From contig JAQZDE010000048.1 in NCBI GenBank assembly GCA_037576195.1, positions 24,560-88,559 of the forward strand: 64,000 nucleotides of DNA, given 5' to 3'. This DNA comes from Phytoseiulus persimilis (Eukaryota; Arthropoda; Arachnida; Mesostigmata; Phytoseiidae). A program made the translations under genes and the position numbers. Numbering within the stretch: the first letter of the stretch is position 1; every line of letters begins with the position of its first letter. Positions 1 through 19,179 of the stretch are shown one piece after another. The notes below the pieces were generated by a model. That model had not been told where the DNA came from and did no database searches. It saw only the letters and a list, made by a program, of their open reading frames with translations.

Positions 1-615
1 CTAGACAGCATTCTAAAGCAATGTGGACTCCCCAAGTCGATCAACTCAGAAAACAGGGTCTCGGCTCCGAGACTTGTCTTAATCCCGAAATTTCGAGATT
101 ATTTCATTTTGGAGGCTCATTCCCTTCCAAAACCCTCGCCTTGACCAGACTCCTCGATTCCGTCAAGATAACGGTAGCGAATGACTGGGACGGTTGATTG
201 GAAGCAAATGCTAACTGTCAGTTCAGTTGGCCTTTCCCCGCGTGTCCGGACGCAACCAACTTAGCGCGCCGTCACAGCTTTGCGGGCCTGAACATGTTCT
301 TCGTAGGCCGTTGCGCGGCCGAGGCTTCTCGTTCATTGCTGCTTCTGTCGCGGCCATCGCTTAAGAGTGGGTGGCGCGCATTGGCCTTGTCCGTAATTCT
401 CTTGAGATGCTTTCTCCGCCTGGACAAGCGATTGTTCCCCGACGAGCGATAGGAAGCCCTCGCGTCGGGTATGGCTCCGCCTTTTCCCTATCCAGCGTTC
501 CCGCTCCTTGGGTTCTTGCTCTCGTGGATCATGACTCAAGCTTATGGGCGGGCAACTGACTCGCCGCACAATCCACCGGATCTGCTCGAGACCTCTCTCA
601 CCTTGCCCTTTCCAC

Positions 616-625
616 GGCGCCAAAA
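616..625. promoter_or_regulatory. E2F-like site upstream of the RNR small-subunit gene
   Basis: GGCGCCAAAA, the reverse of TTTTGGCGCC, lies about 115 bases upstream of the proposed start at 741. It matches the E2F/DP core TTTSGCGC on the minus strand. S-phase control of ribonucleotide reductase by E2F is well established in animals. That this copy is used is inference from sequence and position. Confidence 0.5.
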
Positions 626-740
626 GCTGGCCTGAAACGCCCGTGTGACTGTGCGTCGACTACCAAAAGTTCCATTCAGCATCCTCGCGCGCACTTGTGC
701 GCAATTTCTCGAAAATTCAACAAATCTCGCCTGCCACGAA

Positions 741-2564
741 ATGTCCATCTTGGGAGAAAAAGATCTCAACATAGCGAACAAAGAAAACAACAGAATCAGC
801 CAAAATAGCACTAAGAAAGATGGTAAGTCAAATAATTTACATAGAGTAATGTTGGTGTCACTGGAACCCATCCGCGTTTGGAGTACGATTGCAGTAGCGA
901 TTCGAGCCGATTTCTCTCCTCCTTGTGCCAGTCGGGAGAACAACTGTAGCAGTCAGTGGAGAATCGGTGCGAACATCGCATGACTCTCACAATCGCTAGC
1001 AGACAACGACGTAAATTGCGCGCGAAACTCCGCAACTCTAGAGTTCAACGGATGTACCGAACTTTTGAAGAGTCCGTTCCTCCGAATTCCCCCGCTGGTA
1101 TCACTGAATACTCCACGGATGTGAAATGCAGAGCTTGGAAATGATTGGTGCTATTTGTGGGGCTAGGTCCTGGAACAGTGATTCCAGGAATCTGATTTAC
1201 GCGCGGCAACTTTTGGCGCCAATCGATGCGTATTCCGAGCGGATCCCACTCAACGACGAGAGATCTAGCGATCAGACAACGGATGCGTTGTGAACGTGAT
1301 CTATTCCAGTTTATGCTCGAGATGGTATGATCACGATGCAGCGGATTGGTCAGGCTGTAAACAACTCGCCCTATTTCAGAGAAGAAGGATCCGCGAGCTG
1401 GGAGCAACGAGGTCACAATCAACAAGAAGAATTACGTCGATTCAGAACCCCTCCTACGAGAGAACCCCAATCGCTTCGTTCTATTCCCCATTGAGTACCC
1501 TGACATTTGGAAAATGTATAAGAAAGCTCAAGCATCGTTCTGGACGGCGGAAGAAGTCGACCTTGGAAAGGATATGGCTGACTGGCACAAGATGAATCCC
1601 CAGGAACAAGAGTTCATCAAGCACATTCTCGCTTTCTTCGCAGCATCTGACGGAATCGTCAACGAAAATCTCGTCGAAAGGTTCGAGCTGTGTTTGCATT
1701 CTCCGCTCTTCTCAATACGTTCCTCTGTCCTTCAATCTGATCCTCATGATTTTTGATACTCGAGTACCGTGACCACGAAGACGAGATTCCCAAACTTCCC
1801 AAATTGGTCAAACTCTAATATGTGCCGAACTCCACAGGTTCTCACAGGAAGTACAAGTCACCGAAGCTCGTTGCTTCTACGGTTTCCAAATCATGATGGA
1901 GAACGTTCATTCAGAAATGTACTCGCTTCTACTCAACACTTACATATCGGATCCCACCGAGAGAGACCATCTATTCCGAGCTATCGAGACAATGCCTTGC
2001 ATCAAGAAGAAGGCTGATTGGGCGTTGAATTGGATCGGGAACCAAAATGCGACCTACGGAGAACGTGTCGTAGCTTTCGCGGCTGTCGAGGGAATATTCT
2101 TCAGCGGAGCCTTCGCCTCAATATTCTGGCTCAAGAAGCGCGGCCTCATGCCGGGTCTGACATTCAGTAACGAACTGATCTCTCGAGACGAAGGTCTCCA
2201 TACCGATTTCGCTTGCCTCATGTTCAAGCATTTGATTCAGAAACCCTCAGCGGAACGCATATACCAAATAATCCGCAACGCCGTTGCTATCGAGCAGGAG
2301 TTCCTCACGGAAGCTTTACCTTGCGCGATGCTCGGCATGAACTGCGACCTCATGAAGCAGTATATCGAGTTCGTCGCCGATCGGTTACTCGTCGAACTCG
2401 AGTGTGACAAATTGTGGAATAGCCAAAACCCCTTCGACTTCATGGAGCAAATTTCCTTGGAAGGAAAAACTAATTTCTTCGAGAAACGTGTCGGAGAGTA
2501 CCAAAAGGCGGGGGTTATGGCAAACAAGGAAGATCACGTGTTCGATATCAATTTCGATTTCTGA
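741..2564 (+). CDS. RRM2: Ribonucleoside-diphosphate reductase small subunit (R2), three exons
   Basis: Model: exons 741-822, 1380-1680 and 1838-2564, 369 aa (human RRM2 is 389). With the large subunit, R2 reduces ribonucleoside diphosphates to deoxyribonucleotides. The short first exon starts [10 protein letters not shown], carries a KEN motif (NKENN) of the kind used for APC/C-Cdh1 turnover, and ends at a strong GTAAGT donor. Exon 2 holds the conserved SEPLLREN and FWTAEEVDL segments. The diiron ligands are all visible: Asp in AASDG, Glu and His in MENVHSEMY, Glu in AAVEG, Glu and His in DEGLH. The radical Tyr is the last residue of HSEMY. Phases join cleanly (1, then 2). The intron 2 donor is the unusual GTTCGA. 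The C-terminus FDINFDF fits the acidic, Phe-ending tail that docks on the large subunit. Confidence 0.96.
1211..1222. promoter_or_regulatory. E2F-like palindrome in RRM2 intron 1
   Basis: TTTTGGCGCCAA lies within the first intron and is close to the full palindromic E2F consensus. It shares its ten-base core with the site at 616-625 on the opposite strand. Function is inferred. Confidence 0.45.
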
Positions 2565-2825
2565 TCTCACAAAACCTAGGTCTCGATCATTTCTGACCTT
2601 GATTCGATCCAAGCTTGTTCGATCGATTGTATCATTTGTACTTTCTTTTTGCAATCTCAGCTGGTAATTTGAGGCATCGGGACCAGTAAAAGCGTTGTAT
2701 TCTGGTTGACAATTTCTCGTTTTCCTTGATAGCCGTTCACCTAATTTCGTTCCTTTCTACAATATTATGGAAGGAACGGTCCCCTGGGATTTTCGAAATA
2801 TTTTATTAAATATATTGTCATCATC

Positions 2826-2831
2826 AATAAA
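2826..2831 (+). terminator. Polyadenylation signal of RRM2
   Basis: AATAAA about 260 bases after the RRM2 stop, in an AT-rich 3' region. It is the first such hexamer in the transcript direction. Confidence 0.6.
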
Positions 2832-5335
2832 TAATCACGTTGACATTGAATAGTCGACTCATAGCAAACAAGTAAGCCAAATGATTTATGAAAAAGTAGC
2901 TTCACAATGGAAACAATGCTCTAGGTATGAACAAGAAGTCCCGCAAGAAGCTGTTGTTATCCTGACTGGGGTTCGAATCCCTCAGAGAATTGGGGGTCAT
3001 AATGGTCACGACTGCTTGCTTTCGTTTACCCATTTCATCACAAATGTTCAAAGTGATTTGAAGTGGTGGTGATCATGGCTCTTCGCGGTGCTTATGGTAT
3101 GGTCAGCTGTATATCGTTCTACTAGTGAGGCTGGCGTCCTTGTTGCTCATTGTCCTGTTTGGTGTCATGGTTTCAGTCCTCTTGGGGAAAGCGAGGATGA
3201 ACGGATCGAAAACTATCGACTTATCATTCTCTGAACATGCCAGGACTAGATGATCCCTATTGAGTGGTGAGATTTCAAATCATGACTAGAAGACATTGTG
3301 AACGGCTCTCCGCAGACCCGTCTGGGCATAAATGCTGCTTGCGTAAGGTTGTCGATCGTTTGCTGGCTCGACCTGTGTCTCGGGTCAGCCTGTTCAATCT
3401 GTTTAATTGAACAGAGCTTGACGTTACCTTTTACTTGTTCGAGTTGAATCTGTTCCTCGAGATTCGATTTTGACCCGACTCGCGAGCGGCTCCGACAATG
3501 ATATCTCTACGAGTTGTTTCATCTGAATCATAGTCGTTCTCGGCTCATCCATGCCCCGAACGACTTGTCTTGATGTTTCTAACGAAGTTTCTCGATGTTT
3601 GGGACTAATCCGTCACGATCTGAATCGATATCATAATTTTCTCTTTGATCTGACATCGGACAGAAGAAAATGCGTCCGAGTGCTCGCCGGGAGTTCGTTT
3701 CGACTGGAAGAGGCAGAACATTTGCACATGATGAGTACCGCGAGCCGACATCCTTATTGTACAAAACTCACTGATCTCGATCATCCCATCCAAGTGAGCG
3801 AAATCAGCGGGTTTTGTGCCCTCCGACTTCGAAAATGCTTCGAGTGAGCGACTCCCTGAACCATCAAGCGACCGGTATGTTTTCACGAAATGAGGGCTGA
3901 ACGCAGCCGATGATATCCACGCTCGCGAAATCCCTGCCACGTACTGGAGTGAACGAGCCATTGGATTATCGGTTCGCGAAACGTTAATCTCTCCCTTCCA
4001 ATGTGATGATGATAGCTCCGAAAATTGTGGAAAGGTCATCATTCTTCGCAGGACGTTTTGTCAATTTCATCGGACTGATGCTCGAAAAGAGGGTTTCTGA
4101 CGCTTCTCAGAACACAGGTCGGAGCAACAATGGAGGGAAAATCAGCCTTACTCAACATCAGGCCGGATGATATCCACAGAGCTAATGAAACGTAGACAGC
4201 GATTTATCTTCTGATTCCGGAGCAATGTTCTCGCGCGTGAGTAATCAGACCGAAGACCCGCCACCGTTATCCATGGGAGCGTTTCGAACATTGCGGAGGC
4301 TCGAAAGCGCTCGGAATTATCAGGCCTCTTTTCTGGCAGCAACTCGAACTTCGGTATCAGCGCGACAAGCAGATAGCAGAGGTTAAACCTTAAGTTTCCT
4401 TCGGAGGACCCGAGTATAATTATTATCGGTCGCTGAAACTCTAGGTCGAGCATGCTGAAGGATCGTCAACGATTGAGGTTTATCTCCGATGCTGCTAGCT
4501 TGAATCTCGACAAAACATAACTAGCAGTCAATCGAGAAGGATAATATTGACGGCACTCTTATTTCGGCTTGAACGTCGAAAGTGGATCTCTTGCACAGGT
4601 CGGAGAAAATGTTTTATGAGCCAGCGAAAAATGTTCTCAGAATCCATTTCATCGAAGCCACAAGTTGGGACTCGGTATTATCCTGTGACGAGTGCCTTGA
4701 AACTGATATCATAGTATGATGACCGTAGTGCTGGCGATCGTGAAAGATGCTCCCAAGATGGAAACTTTAGAACGAATGTGCTCGTTTGCTTGCTTGCTTG
4801 CTGCTTTAGATACAAACTGTAGAAAAAGGTGAACAGGAGGCGACGTGATCGCCCAAGCGGAGGGGAAGAGACTATGTACAGAAACCTTTGGTTCGTCCCA
4901 TGACATGAAAGTTCTACCATCGGAAGTCATCAATCGCTCCAGCTACCTAGGAAGCTACTCAGTTCGACGCAGTTTTCCTTCTTCCGCTTCCTCCCTCTGC
5001 CGGAAATCATAGCCTCAAATCATTCGGTCTGACATGAACGCGAACTATACTTGTGACTCCGTATGAAGAGATGAATGGATTTGTGGTTTCACAATCAGAC
5101 ACACCCTCCGCTTTCAGGTTCGCGTTGGTGTTCTCATTTCCGATCTCGGCTGAATCCTAACACAGAGCATTCGCACTATGAAATCGGAGTTAATTCCTCC
5201 TACCTAACTGCCAAAACAACTTTTAAAACCACATTTTTGCATCGCATCGCTTTTCTCTGAAAGGAAGAGTTACAGTCACCTTCTTATTTCTGGCCGACCT
5301 CGCTCCGTCTTCCGCTCGTTCATCCTTCCACGTTT
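2832..5335. other. Spacer between RRM2 and DNAJC16
   Basis: About 2.5 kb with no reading frame I can support. It contains an isolated tRNA-like B box (GGTTCGAATCC, 2970-2980) without a foldable tRNA around it, and a short TTGC microsatellite at about 4785-4802. The short open frames lack protein-like composition or splice context. Confidence 0.5.
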
Positions 5336-8300
5336 TCACTTCATGCACTCAGGCCAGTACTGAATGTAGTACCGCCGAGTAGTTCCATCGAACAGCTTGT
5401 CTAGCCAGGAGGAAAGCCCGTCTAAGAGGTGCTCTTCGAATAAAATTGAGCCGTAAAGGTCACTACTGGAAGTGGCACCTCCTACACTGCTGCCTCCTCG
5501 GGATCTGTCCGTCGCTTTTATCAATCGGCCACTTTCCACGTCTGATTCGACCTCCGAGTCAGAGGAGTCGAACCCTAGAAAAGATCCAGGCGGGTGATGC
5601 AGGTGTTGGGGCAGTGCTGACGTGCCCCGTCTCTCCCGATCACGCTCTCGATCCCTCCGAGGTTCTTCCTCGCGGTGCTTGGCGTGATATACACAAAAGT
5701 ACTTTCGGTGGCCGTTCAGAGACAGTACGGTCCCGATACAGTTCTTTGGGTTGATATTCAGTGGTCGATGGGAAGACTCCCCGAGCGTCTGGAGCAGGAG
5801 TCTGCGATACCATTCCAGATTCTTCTCGAGCATCATGAACGCGAACATCAGAGTCTTGTTTTTCCGGTACGGAAAAACTGCTTTGAAAAACTGCGGCAGC
5901 AATTTGGGCTTCGACTCTGCGTCCACGAGCAGGACGATGGTCCGACATCCCGGCTTTAACAGTCGGACTAGACCGTTGTATGTTTCGCCTCTCAGTTCGT
6001 GAATGCTCAGCTTGCATTCGTTTCGAGGCTTGCTCGAGCCGGGCACCTCCTTTCCCTGCCTTCGTATTTTCATTTCTTCCAGCTGCACTAGGTACGACAT
6101 ACAGTAACCGATCAGCACGATAAACACGAAGGAAGCGACAACCGATATGACCGGCAACACCTGATACTTGGTCACATTGTCTTTGAGGGCATCTGCCATC
6201 AGGGCGAGTCGTTTCAGGATGCGGGTGACCAAGGACTGCGCGTTTTCGTCGGTGACCGTGCGCAGGCGTGCCTTGCCGCAAGCCAAACCCTCGGTTGTGT
6301 GGAGGAGTCTCGCGAGAACCACGCTGAGCTCTTCTTTGCTCGCGTTCATCTGGGTCGCGTCTCCAGTCCACGGTTTCGAGATCCATTGGTACTCCACCAA
6401 TTGGTCGTTTCGTCGCCAGATTATGACGAAGTGCTCCGAAGGTTCCGTCGGGACGCCGTTCCCGCCGCGCAAACCCTCGATGAACTCGTTCTGCTTGTCC
6501 TTCTGCATGTACATGAATGACACGCGTTCCTTCCATTGTGGACTGAGGCCTTTGATGTAGAGACGGAGCTGGGATCGGCGCTCTTCGCTCAGACTGTTCG
6601 TGTGCGGTACCGTGACCCAAATGACACAGAGACGACGCCGGTTGATCTTCTGAGAGGCTTCGTTTGGACAGAGTTGATTGAAGACGGGTTGCGAACTGAC
6701 GCGAGGTAGGATCAAGAACTTGTTGGCGTTGATGGCGTCATGCAATGTCTGAGTCGACAGTTCAGGCATGGAGACCGTGGCGAATGGTGAGCTGGAGTAC
6801 TCATTGAAAAGCAGAAGTGTCTCTTTCTTTGGCAGCACGTTGTATTTCCGTCGTATGCTCTCCGCTTGTTTGTTCTCGATGCAGACGAAACCAAAGTGGA
6901 CATAGTCGCGGAACTTGAAGGCGGCGAGCATGTAGCGTAGCTTGATCTGCTTCGTCTGAGAGAAAAATATTGCTCGCACCTTGTCGTCGGTCTTCCACGC
7001 TGACAGAAATGTGGGCACTTGGTTTTTCTCCTCCAAGCGTTCGATAATTTTCAGTTCGAATGTTTTCCTCACGAAATTGATAACATTGGTCAGCGAGAGG
7101 TGCTCTTCACCGAATGGCACTGCGCGTCCTGCGATCACTGCCACAATGTATGGCAGATCTGTGATGCTCAATTTGCGGCGGATTTCCTCTTCGTGTTCCG
7201 CGTGAACCGCTCCGAACTCGATACCTATTGGTTCCAACTCCTGCAACAGGATTCGCAGACATCAGTATTTTCACTTAGTTTGTATCAGGGAGGAGAACCA
7301 TCGGAGGATAAGGCGTTTCGGTCAGCGATAAAATTTCCGGTCGGCGAAAATCACTGCAGAAGTCAGCCGGTCGATGGAAAGCGAGGCTCCTCGGAGAAGT
7401 TGAGCCAACTCACCTGTTGTATACGATGCCAGAGCGGCGCGGCCTGCAGACATGGTGAGCAGTGGTCACTGTAGAACATGAGTAACCACAGTCGACTGTG
7501 CGAGTCTGGTAGAACGCGGTTCTCGTATGACTTCGTGGTGATCGTCATGTTATGATAGATGGCCAGCAGCGGCCTCTCCGCTCCATACATTGGTTCGAAC
7601 GGATCAAAATCATACCTGCGACGAGGTTCCCGGTTTATAGATCTATTTCGTGAATTCGAAGCAATTACGACGCAGACTGTACGTTTTCGTATGAATCCGC
7701 ACCAGCTAGATGCTTACCGATGGATGTACTCTGCTCGCCTGCGGCGGAAGTTTGGCGTGTCTTCCGTCCATCCATGTCTATCGAATTCTCTTCTCCTCTG
7801 AGGGTCCATCAACAACTCGTAAGACTGTTTGATTTCTATGAAACGTTCTTGGGCGGAACTGTCGTCCTTCTTCTTGTCCGGGTGCCTGCGGAAAAAAGGG
7901 CGAGACATCTGAGTCTTGGGGAATTGCTGATTCGGAAAACGCTCTCCCTTGAGAGTAGTAGCCCAGCGAAATGGAACAGGGAGCAGTACGTAGATGAATC
8001 GATGTCCTAGCGTACTGGGGATCTGGCGAACTTTTCCACGCGTCGGAAAGATAGACAAGGCGACCGGATATGCTTCCAATAGAGGACTATCGAGGATGTC
8101 AAAATTCGCGCCGATCTCCGAGAATCCGGAGAAAATCCCCACGCATCGACGAGGATGAGCATGAATCAGGGAACGCTAATTTTAACAATGACAAGTCGTC
8201 GCGCTCAATAGGGCAATCAGATGTATCATTCATTCGGAAATCCATGAATTCGGATCGATTGGCTCGATTGAGTACAAGCCCTTGACCCATGTATAACAAT

Positions 8301-9047
8301 CACATCAAGTCAGCCAGGGCTGGAATCTGTGTTTCTTGTGGGCCGGAATACAGTGTGTTCTCGGACAGCTGACGAAGAGGTCTGGCACCTTCTATTATTA
8401 CGCTCAGCTCGGCGCGAAGTGAAAGCTAAATATAGAAAAGAACTCCCCGTTGTCTTACTGACTTTCTTCCGCCAAGAAAGCCCCTCTCCGTTCGGCGGAA
8501 AGACCGCTGCGGAATACTCCTGATCTGTCGATAGAGCAGGATATCTAGACCGAATAGCGCTCTAAATGAATAAACGCCGTTCTCCGTAACGCTTCAAGAA
8601 CGGTCAGAAAAAATCGCTTTTCTCTGCAAACTCGTCCTTCCACTCTCGTCGCTTCTTCGATGACTGGCTTCCGTGATGAGAGCGGGCTCTCACTCAAGGA
8701 CTTGCAGCTGGAACTTCTATGAGACAGAGAGCACAGGCTGCGCGGGACGTAGTCGGAAGCGCGCTGCCGAAAGAGCATCTCAGCTCCATGGGGAGAATTA
8801 TGCATCCTCATATCCTAATGCGATCCAGAAAGCTGCGCGAAGACGCATCCTTAATTCCTCGATGAATTGAGCGCCGTTTCCAAACCGAAATCATCACTCA
8901 CCATTCTTTCACCAGATCTTTGTATGCCTGGCGAATATCGTTCGGAGAGGCGCTCCGAGGGACATTCAATATCCTGTAGGGATCCCCCAACAGGCCTGTG
9001 GCCCACTGGAAGCATGCGATGATCACTATCACGCCGGCCGCCCTCAT
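5336..9047 (-). CDS. DNAJC16: DnaJ homolog subfamily C member 16 (ER membrane J-domain/thioredoxin-like protein), four exons
   Basis: Model: exons 9047-8902, 7885-7718, 7615-7414 and 7240-5336, 806 aa (human 782). The N-terminus MRAAGVIVIIACFQWATG looks like a signal peptide. The J domain follows (DPYRILNVPRSASPNDIRQA) and is split by intron 1 exactly at the HPD motif (His50-Pro51-Asp52), which stimulates Hsp70 ATPase. A thioredoxin-like segment carries CSPC at about 157-160; human DNAJC16 has a diverged CFSC there. One membrane segment lies at about 533-557. The end, a GLSSWLDKLF block followed by YYIQYWPE, matches the family C-terminus. An acidic, Ser-rich low-complexity stretch sits just before it. 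All donors are GTRAG and the phases join without adjustment. DNAJC16 proteins are ER-resident and linked to autophagosome size; that role is from the family. Confidence 0.93.
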
Positions 9048-10122
9048 ATTCCTCCTCGAAAGAAGGAGGAATACTTTTGTTCGGTTCTAGATCTAGTAGT
9101 GGGGCGAGAGGCAGTGAATCTGTTAGCTCAGTCCATGTCTCTGGGGTCGCAGCTCACTTCACCACATCACGCAATCTGACCTCAAACTTCAGTCCTGCCA
9201 CGATGGAGGACCACCTCTCTGGGGGCGCCGGTCGCTCCTGAGGGTCTCAACTCCGTGAGAACTCTACGAGTCCATTTTGGCGAGCAAGGAGATCGAATCA
9301 TAGAGAGATTCTACAGTGGCTGCGCCTGAGGTTCGAGAACCCGGAAACGGTGGGAACGAGTCTTACTACATTCCAATGCTGGGGCGAAAGTTTGGACGGG
9401 TGTTAGCTGAAACTTTCTCGCCCGTCAGCGTTGTGAGACTTGCAAGCATGAAACCGAATCAGGAAAGTGTCTCCAGAATGTTCACGTATATCCACCACCT
9501 GGGGTCAAGCAGGCTTCCGGGTGAAGCTGGACCTTCAGATGAGGAATGACTTCAGAGTAAACTGAACTTCCAGGAGCTATTCAACAAAGTTCTGCTGGGA
9601 TCTTCCCGTTCGACCCCACTGCACATCGAGGCTTGAAAACGACGAACAATTCTGATAGACTCGGTTTTCTTCGAATTCCTCCCCTCTCCAGTGCTCTCAG
9701 TTCCGCAGACGACCTCACGAGAGCAGACGACACGCGTGATAACCTGCGTTGTTGTGTTGCTGCAGCTCCCCAGGAGACACTGCAGCGAATGCTTGATCTG
9801 CTTCATGGTGGTGCATCCTTTGTCTCATAGGGAATGTCTTCGTTGACTCAAGAGTCCCTGAATGGTAACTAGATGAAGGCGAGAATATCGTAGGCAGTTC
9901 ACCTGGCGGAAACTTGATGCAGCTCTCACCATTTCGAGGAGGACGCTGTGTACCTCGCGTTCGGACGCTGTTAGGAAGCGTCCGTAGGCCAAGGAGCATT
10001 CAACTGTGCAAAGGACGCTCATAGCTTGTGCAGCTGCGTGGCGTACGGTTCGAGTCGGACTAAGGCGGTGCCTTCCTTTTACAGCGCAGCTGGCGAACGG
10101 CCACAAACGCAGCCGATCCGAG
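9048..10122. promoter_or_regulatory. Head-to-head intergenic region of DNAJC16 and OGT
   Basis: The 1.1 kb between the two divergent start codons must hold both promoters. I see no gene in it; the short open frames are not protein-like. No TATA box near either start was identified. Confidence 0.5.
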
Positions 10123-16916
<6,794 letters not shown>

Positions 16917-19179
16917 AGGAACTTCGGGTTTTGTCACAGTGGGCCGCACTCTCGGGAAGAATCATCGCCTTTAGTAATGGCGCACGCTCGCGGAGTCGCG
17001 TGCTGTGGAATTCTTTTAAATTCTCCATCTCTGAGAACTCGACTGAAATTTCTCGTTGAAGCTACTTTCAAGCTCTCACCTCGGCGGCCTCCATCGAGTC
17101 CGAGGTGTTAAAACCAGGGAAGAGAGTTCAATCAGGCGTGGTCATTTGAATCTGCATTCCGCTTGGAGGAAGCTTACACATCCCTTGAAGTGAATATGCT
17201 ATATGGTTTTCGACTTATTTCGACGTAGGAGATCGAGCGCATTTCGAAGTCATTATTGTTAAAACGATGAGTCGACTATGCGACTCATTCACACTGCACA
17301 GTGGAATGAACCAACCACGAGAGCAACGATGACGCGAGTCTTTGACTTTTCTTTGTACTCATAATCCTTCAATAAATTTTGTAAATATTCAAGACCTAAC
17401 TGGGCAACTCTCATTGCTCTACACCGGACACATTGGAGAAAACGCTACTCCAAAGCGGTAGGCCTATTCAAAGTTCCTCTTTTTCATGGAATCATTGAAA
17501 GGAAGATCTGCGAGAGATGCGGGGATATATTCCCTATGAGTCGGCCAGCCATGGAGCCCGAGGTTCTCCTTCAGACCGAGTGCATGTACAGGGAGAGCGG
17601 GGGCACTGCAAAACTGTTGCCGTTGATTCAGAGTTCGAGGATGGCGCAGAGCTTTTCGGAACTTCCCGGTCTCCTTCCCCTCCAAGCGAATGGAAAGGTC
17701 TCACGCTGTAAATTTGAGAGTAACCGTGATTTTTTTTCCACAATTTAGGGTTCTGAGAACACGAAGAGCTTCACAGCTAGACTTCGGGAAAGAACTAACG
17801 AGGGACCTACCAGAAGTGTCCGGCGGGATTCGGAAAGCTCCGTAAGGGATTGATAGAGGGCCCCGGGGCATGAACCAGAACACTTCTTTTCGGGCGAGTG
17901 GTTCTGTCTTGATGATTCCGATCGCGGAAAGCTCGACGGCATGGGGCTCCTGCCCATGCTGAAGGCCTATCCAAGCTTCATACGAGATTCTAGGTAAATC
18001 AAGCCAAGACAGGCCTACCCGCAATCGATCGTTGTTCCATGAAAAGGAATGCTCAGATTTTGGTTTCACCGGCATTCGTGTGCCTCCATGCCTATAGAAG
18101 CCTCAGAATCATTCGTGAACTCGAAGTTTCGTTCTTTATTGATAGCCACTGATCTCTTGCTAGAGATCTGAGAGCTTCGGTTTCGCATTCTCTGTCCACA
18201 TTTGAATGGAGGGCCCGGAAACCTTAAGTAGGGCTCATGCAAAGCGGAGCCAGCGAATGATCCAGAGGAGGTTTCAATGGATTGCTCCTGGAATCGCCCC
18301 CTCGAGATGAGAAGAGAAACACCGCAGAACGAGCGGTAGTTCGTAGTACCACCATTCCAGAGTTTACATCGAGGCGAGCATGTTTCACAGTCAAATCGAG
18401 AGTTCCTCAGATGGTATTCTCAGATGACCCAGATAACAAATATAGGAGAACAGGGGTTGGGGCTCCTCCTTGGCTCGGTAAACTAGTAAACAGAAGGTCT
18501 GAGTGAATAGGAAGGGAGCGGATCGGCGAATCTTTCCCGGCGATTCGAAGCTCTATTGATACAACGAGCTCCCTTGATGGGACATAGCTCCCGCACACAT
18601 CAAGATGACAACTCCGGGACTTGGAAGGAGTGCGTAATGCGATCGAACTCAAGGGTAACGCAGGAAGGCGTATACTCTAACGGTCCCCTTAAATAATGCG
18701 TTCATTGGGTACTTTTTGAGCGCTTGTGGCCGCCTCCCGCTCCAAAGGCTGCTTCACCACGATGGAAGCGATCTAACAGAGATCACCTCATCATTCATAA
18801 ACAGCTGACTTTCCGACTGCCCCCGGGGAAAAACATCGACAACTGTTCTCTGAGCAGCTGTCATTCAGCTATCATCGATTTCTTTGTGTTCCGGATTGTG
18901 AAACTCACCGCACAACGAATACTAGTGAGTTTCCTTTATTCGATCAGAGCGGGAGCCCGAATGTTTCAACTCGGTCGGCGAATTTCGTCGCTTTCGCATT
19001 CTCTCACGGATCATGGAAATTCGGAGATACAATAGAGGATCGTTCGTCTCAGGTGGAAAAAGATCTTCCGAGGATTCTAGACATCCGTTCCCTCTGACGT
19101 TTGCGGTGGGACCAAGCGTCTCTCGTGATTCAGCAGTGAGCTAAATTGGAATTGGTGTAACGTTACAGACAAAACTGAA
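16917..19179. other. Spacer between OGT and VPS51
   Basis: Contains AATAAA at 17371-17376, about 455 bases after the OGT stop and its likely polyadenylation signal, followed by a VPS51 promoter that I cannot delimit. Open frames at 17.5-18.1 kb on both strands are not recognisable and have no splice context. Confidence 0.5.
17371..17376 (+). terminator. Polyadenylation signal of OGT
   Basis: AATAAA in an AT-rich stretch and the first good hexamer downstream of the OGT stop codon. Confidence 0.55.

Noticed and set aside
1290-1595. 101-codon plus-strand frame overlapping RRM2 exon 2
   Set aside because: It is a shadow of the RRM2 frame; RRM2 conservation accounts for this DNA.
2890-2995. tRNA or tRNA-derived SINE around GGTTCGAATCC
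   Set aside because: The B box is perfect, but no acceptor or anticodon stem pairs around it, the T stem has only three to four pairs, and there is no clear A box at the right distance.
5640-6620. 326-codon minus-strand frame inside DNAJC16
   Set aside because: It overlaps the conserved DNAJC16 last exon in another frame and has only low-complexity Arg-rich sequence.
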